In this document: one piece after another, positions 61,669-64,000 of the stretch
Numbering within the stretch: position 1 is the first letter of the stretch
Layout of the letters: each line of letters begins with the position of its first letter
DNA from: Adineta steineri
Lineage: Eukaryota > Rotifera > Eurotatoria > Adinetida > Adinetidae
Reading direction: 5' to 3'
Assembly (NCBI GenBank): GCA_905250115.1
Contig: CAJNOI010000021.1
Location: forward strand, 124,001 to 188,000
DNA length: 64,000 nt
The notes under the pieces: model-generated
The model's input: the letters and a program-made list of their open reading frames with translations, nothing else
Told to the model about the DNA's origin: nothing
Databases searched by the model: none
Program-made: the position numbers and the translations under genes

Positions 61669-62739
61669 TCATTTCTGTTCATATACAATATTAAGAAATT
61701 GTTTTATTATCTGATAAATAGCTAATGTCTTTTGTTGACAAAGATGTTCTTTAATAATAAGATGTTGACAAAAATCTTTTTCATTCATTTCAATAAATAT
61801 TCGAATAAATTCTAATGCTTTCAAACGACGTTTATTTTCAGATTGTGTCATAAAATTAATACAAAATGTATCATGACAACAATTTTGATTGATATCTGTC
61901 ATTGTTGAAACATCTTCATGAGTTCTATTCATTATTATCAATTGAATAGATTCTATAAGTTCTTGAAAATTAATAAATCGAATATTTTTCAATGTTGATC
62001 TATGTTTTATCAATAAATTTTGAATATACTCGAGCATCTTATCATTTTCTACTTGAATACATAAAATTCGATGTTGATTGTTATCAAACCATTTATTAAC
62101 ACTTATGTCACCATGTGTTAAATTGTCAAAAATACGGTTATTATTATTATTGTTGTTAAGTACTGCTATCTAAACAGAAATATAGTATTCTTAGTTTTTC
62201 GAATATGAATAAAATGATGCAAAGTTATACATCGCAATTGATATCGAGGGTGTGGGTGTAGTAGTGATGGATCTAGGATTTTGGAAGGGAGGGGGCGATT
62301 TCGGCTAAAAACTATTTTTTAAGTCCAAATGACGTAGTGTGAACCTATTTTTTCGTTCATTTTTGCTGTAAATAATCAAAAAAAATTCTGAAAGAAGGGG
62401 CGATCGCCCAACCCTAAATCTGCCACTGGGGTGTAGGCGTAGGTAGAGAAAAGATGAATTCACATCCACACCCTCAATCTTCTATTCATTAGTTGACTAT
62501 TGATATCTTACCTCAGAAGATCTACAAATATCATCATTAATCCTAGTATTCATATCTGTATGCATAACTATTTGTGAAGATTTTTGTTTCGTAGATTTCT
62601 TAAAAATTTTATTACATCGTTTAGATGAGATACGACGAGTTCGTTTTGATTGTGGAACTATACCAAGTATAATAGCAATACTATTGTAAAACCAACGTAA
62701 GATAGATAATGAGAATAATTGTGATTTACGACGATTCAT
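61669..62739 (-). CDS. Hypothetical protein, two exons
   Basis: Exons 62512-62739 and 61669-62169 join in phase 0 into 242 residues. The start MNRRKSQLFSLSILRWFYNS is basic and then hydrophobic (IAIILGIV), which could be a signal anchor or mitochondrial signal. A Lys/Arg-rich segment follows (SKRTRRISSKRCNKIFKKST). The C-terminal part looks helical (MLEYIQNLLIKHRSTLKNIR, RLKALEFIRIFIEMNEKDFC). The family is not recognised. The 342-bp intron contains a hAT-like MITE. The gene begins 181 bp downstream of the GRAMD1-like gene on the same strand and is convergent with the NUDT6-like gene. Consistent codon use and exact splice joining support a real gene. Confidence 0.55.
62262..62428. mobile_element. 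hAT-like MITE with perfect 8-bp target duplication
   Basis: 167 bp inside the intron of the hypothetical gene. It is flanked by GGGTGTAG on both sides (62254-62261 and 62429-62436). Termini are TAGTGATGGATCTAGGATTT and (reverse-complemented) CAGTGGCAGATTTAGGGTTG, imperfect inverted repeats of CAGTGGCGGATCTAGG type. The sequence differs from the CAGGG family elsewhere in the window. No coding capacity. Confidence 0.75.
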
Positions 62740-62920
62740 TAAAAATATAGAGATAAAAATAAAGAAATTCTATGATACGCGCTAAGCGAATAAATTTATT
62801 GTTTTTTTAAGAATATGCAATGTAGAAATTCACACACGAAAAAAAATAGATATGTAATTTAAAAACATTTTTAATCTAAGTTGACTTTTGTACAATAAAA
62901 ATGTTTTTTATTGTTGCAAT

Positions 62921-64000
62921 TTATTTTGTAAACAAGCTAAAAAATAAAAAACATAGATTAAGATAAGAATAAATATCTTTTCTATAAAATAACGAACTTT
63001 TTTTGCATTGATTTACACAAGTAGATTCAGAAATTTGTAATATTCGATCAACAGAATATAATGTATAGCATAAATAAATATGAAGAAGTAGAATAAATAT
63101 ACCAATAAAAAGAGCAATGTCAAATATAATTCCTTTTCCAGTTATAGTCTTTTCTTTTACGGGTACTTGTACATTGGATGAAGGAACAGATTCTATTGTA
63201 GACTCTGTTTGTTTATTATCTGGACGTATGACTTCTTCTTCTTCTTCTGGTTTTTGTTTATGTATGCGCTTTTTATGTACTATTGCTTGTTTTTGATCAG
63301 GTTTACGATTATTTATTACTGATTGTTGACTTTCAAGTTTTCGAGCTATAATAAAAGAAATTTTAGTATTATATATTTTCCAAAAAAAAAAGAATTCTAC
63401 TTACCTAGATCATTATGACCCTCATCAACTGATGAATTACAATTTTTTTCGATAAATGCTGAAGCACAAAATCAAATATATTTTATACAAAGAAACAAAT
63501 ATATTATTTTCTCTTACATTTAATAAATCCATTGACACTTTTAATATATTTTATTTCTGCACTAATACGTAATGAAGAATGTTTTGCATCACGTTGATAC
63601 ATACAATATCGTGATGCAACATAAAATGAATCTGTATATTTTACACCTTCATTATATACATCTGTATTAATAACATACAATGAATGTGGTATCTCGACTT
63701 CTATGGTCTATAATTATATTTTATATTTAATTGAAAATTCTAGAAAAATAAACATACCTGTTTTTCAGTACAAGTAATAGTATTTGTACCAAGAATTGAT
63801 TGACTTAGAATTTTATATGTAACTTGACGTTCTCGTTTACCTGTTTCATTATTTATATGCCATTCACCGAGATTAAAATCTTCAAAAAAAACCGATTAGA
63901 TTTGTAGATATATTTTAATTATTATTTATACCTATTAATTTTTGTGACTCATGATATGCACGTGATACTTCATTGTCTTCAAATATAAATTCATAGAGTT
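62921..64000 (-). CDS. GRAMD1: GRAMD1/Aster-like sterol transfer protein, 3' part
   Basis: The C-terminal half of a GRAM-VASt protein. Aster/GRAMD1 proteins sit in the ER and move cholesterol from the plasma membrane at contact sites. Visible exons encode the VASt (ASTER) domain from YEFIFEDNEVSRAYHESQKL through FNLGEWHINNETGKRERQVT, TIEVEIPHSLYVINTDVY and RISAEIKYIKSVNGFIKAFI to EKNCNSSVDEG. A charged linker (QKPEEEEEVIRPDN) and one membrane span (GIIFDIALFIGIFILLLHIY) follow, as in the family. The pattern YxxDSFYVxxRYCxxR and the order VASt-linker-TM support the call. The GRAM domain should lie beyond the right edge. Four short introns are seen. The C-terminal end after the span is short and Cys-containing. 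Confidence 0.78.

Noticed and set aside
1..64000. tRNA, rRNA, CRISPR arrays or telomeric repeats
   Set aside because: Scanned by eye on both strands; no cloverleaf, array or telomere-type repeat could be supported.

Overview
The window is animal genomic DNA. It is strongly AT-rich and gene-dense over most of its length. The genes have many very short introns (about 50 bp, GT...AG, T-rich before the acceptor), and the proteins are recognisably metazoan: an insulin-type receptor kinase, a class III POU factor, RAC1, an ERM/merlin protein, EXOC7, a KEAP1-type BTB-Kelch protein and a tetraspanin. AT-richness, tiny introns, tightly spaced same-strand gene pairs with a splice acceptor next to the downstream start codon, and many small non-autonomous transposons suggest a rotifer, probably a bdelloid. 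That assignment is an inference from overall character, not a sequence match. No prokaryotic operon, CRISPR array, rRNA or tRNA was seen.

Layout. 1-6.5 kb, minus strand: the 5' part of an SCFD1/Sly1 gene, a complete PMS2 mismatch-repair gene, and RCCD1 42 bp upstream of PMS2. 7.7-11.2 kb, minus: a Frag1/PGAP2-like membrane protein and a KEAP1-like gene. 11.6-16 kb, plus: a small membrane protein and a peptide-type GPCR. 17-26.6 kb, minus: a TBC1D10-type Rab GAP and, 155 bp upstream of it, a large insulin-receptor-like gene with four long introns, two of them carrying small transposons. 26.6-34 kb: a gene-poor stretch with one cadherin-like remnant. 34-36.2 kb, plus: a mucin/EGF membrane protein interrupted by an assembly gap. 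37-42.2 kb, minus: EXOC7 (exocyst) and RAC1. 43.2-48 kb, plus: an SLC35D-type nucleotide-sugar transporter and a tetraspanin. 48-53 kb: a gene-poor stretch upstream of an intronless POU3-type gene (53-54.2 kb). 56.9-61.6 kb, plus: an ERM/merlin protein and a NUDT6-type Nudix hydrolase. 61.7-64 kb, minus: an unrecognised gene and the 3' part of a GRAMD1/Aster sterol-transfer gene.

The genes do not form one pathway. There are thematic neighbours: EXOC7 beside RAC1 (membrane traffic and the actin cortex), and the insulin receptor beside a Rab GAP. These may only reflect gene order.

The most interesting signals are operon-like gene pairs consistent with spliced-leader trans-splicing, an insulin-receptor homologue with no visible furin cleavage site, a PMS2 with a changed endonuclease motif, a 13-nt microexon in RAC1, and several previously unannotated MITE-type elements (hAT-like and piggyBac-like) with visible target-site duplications.
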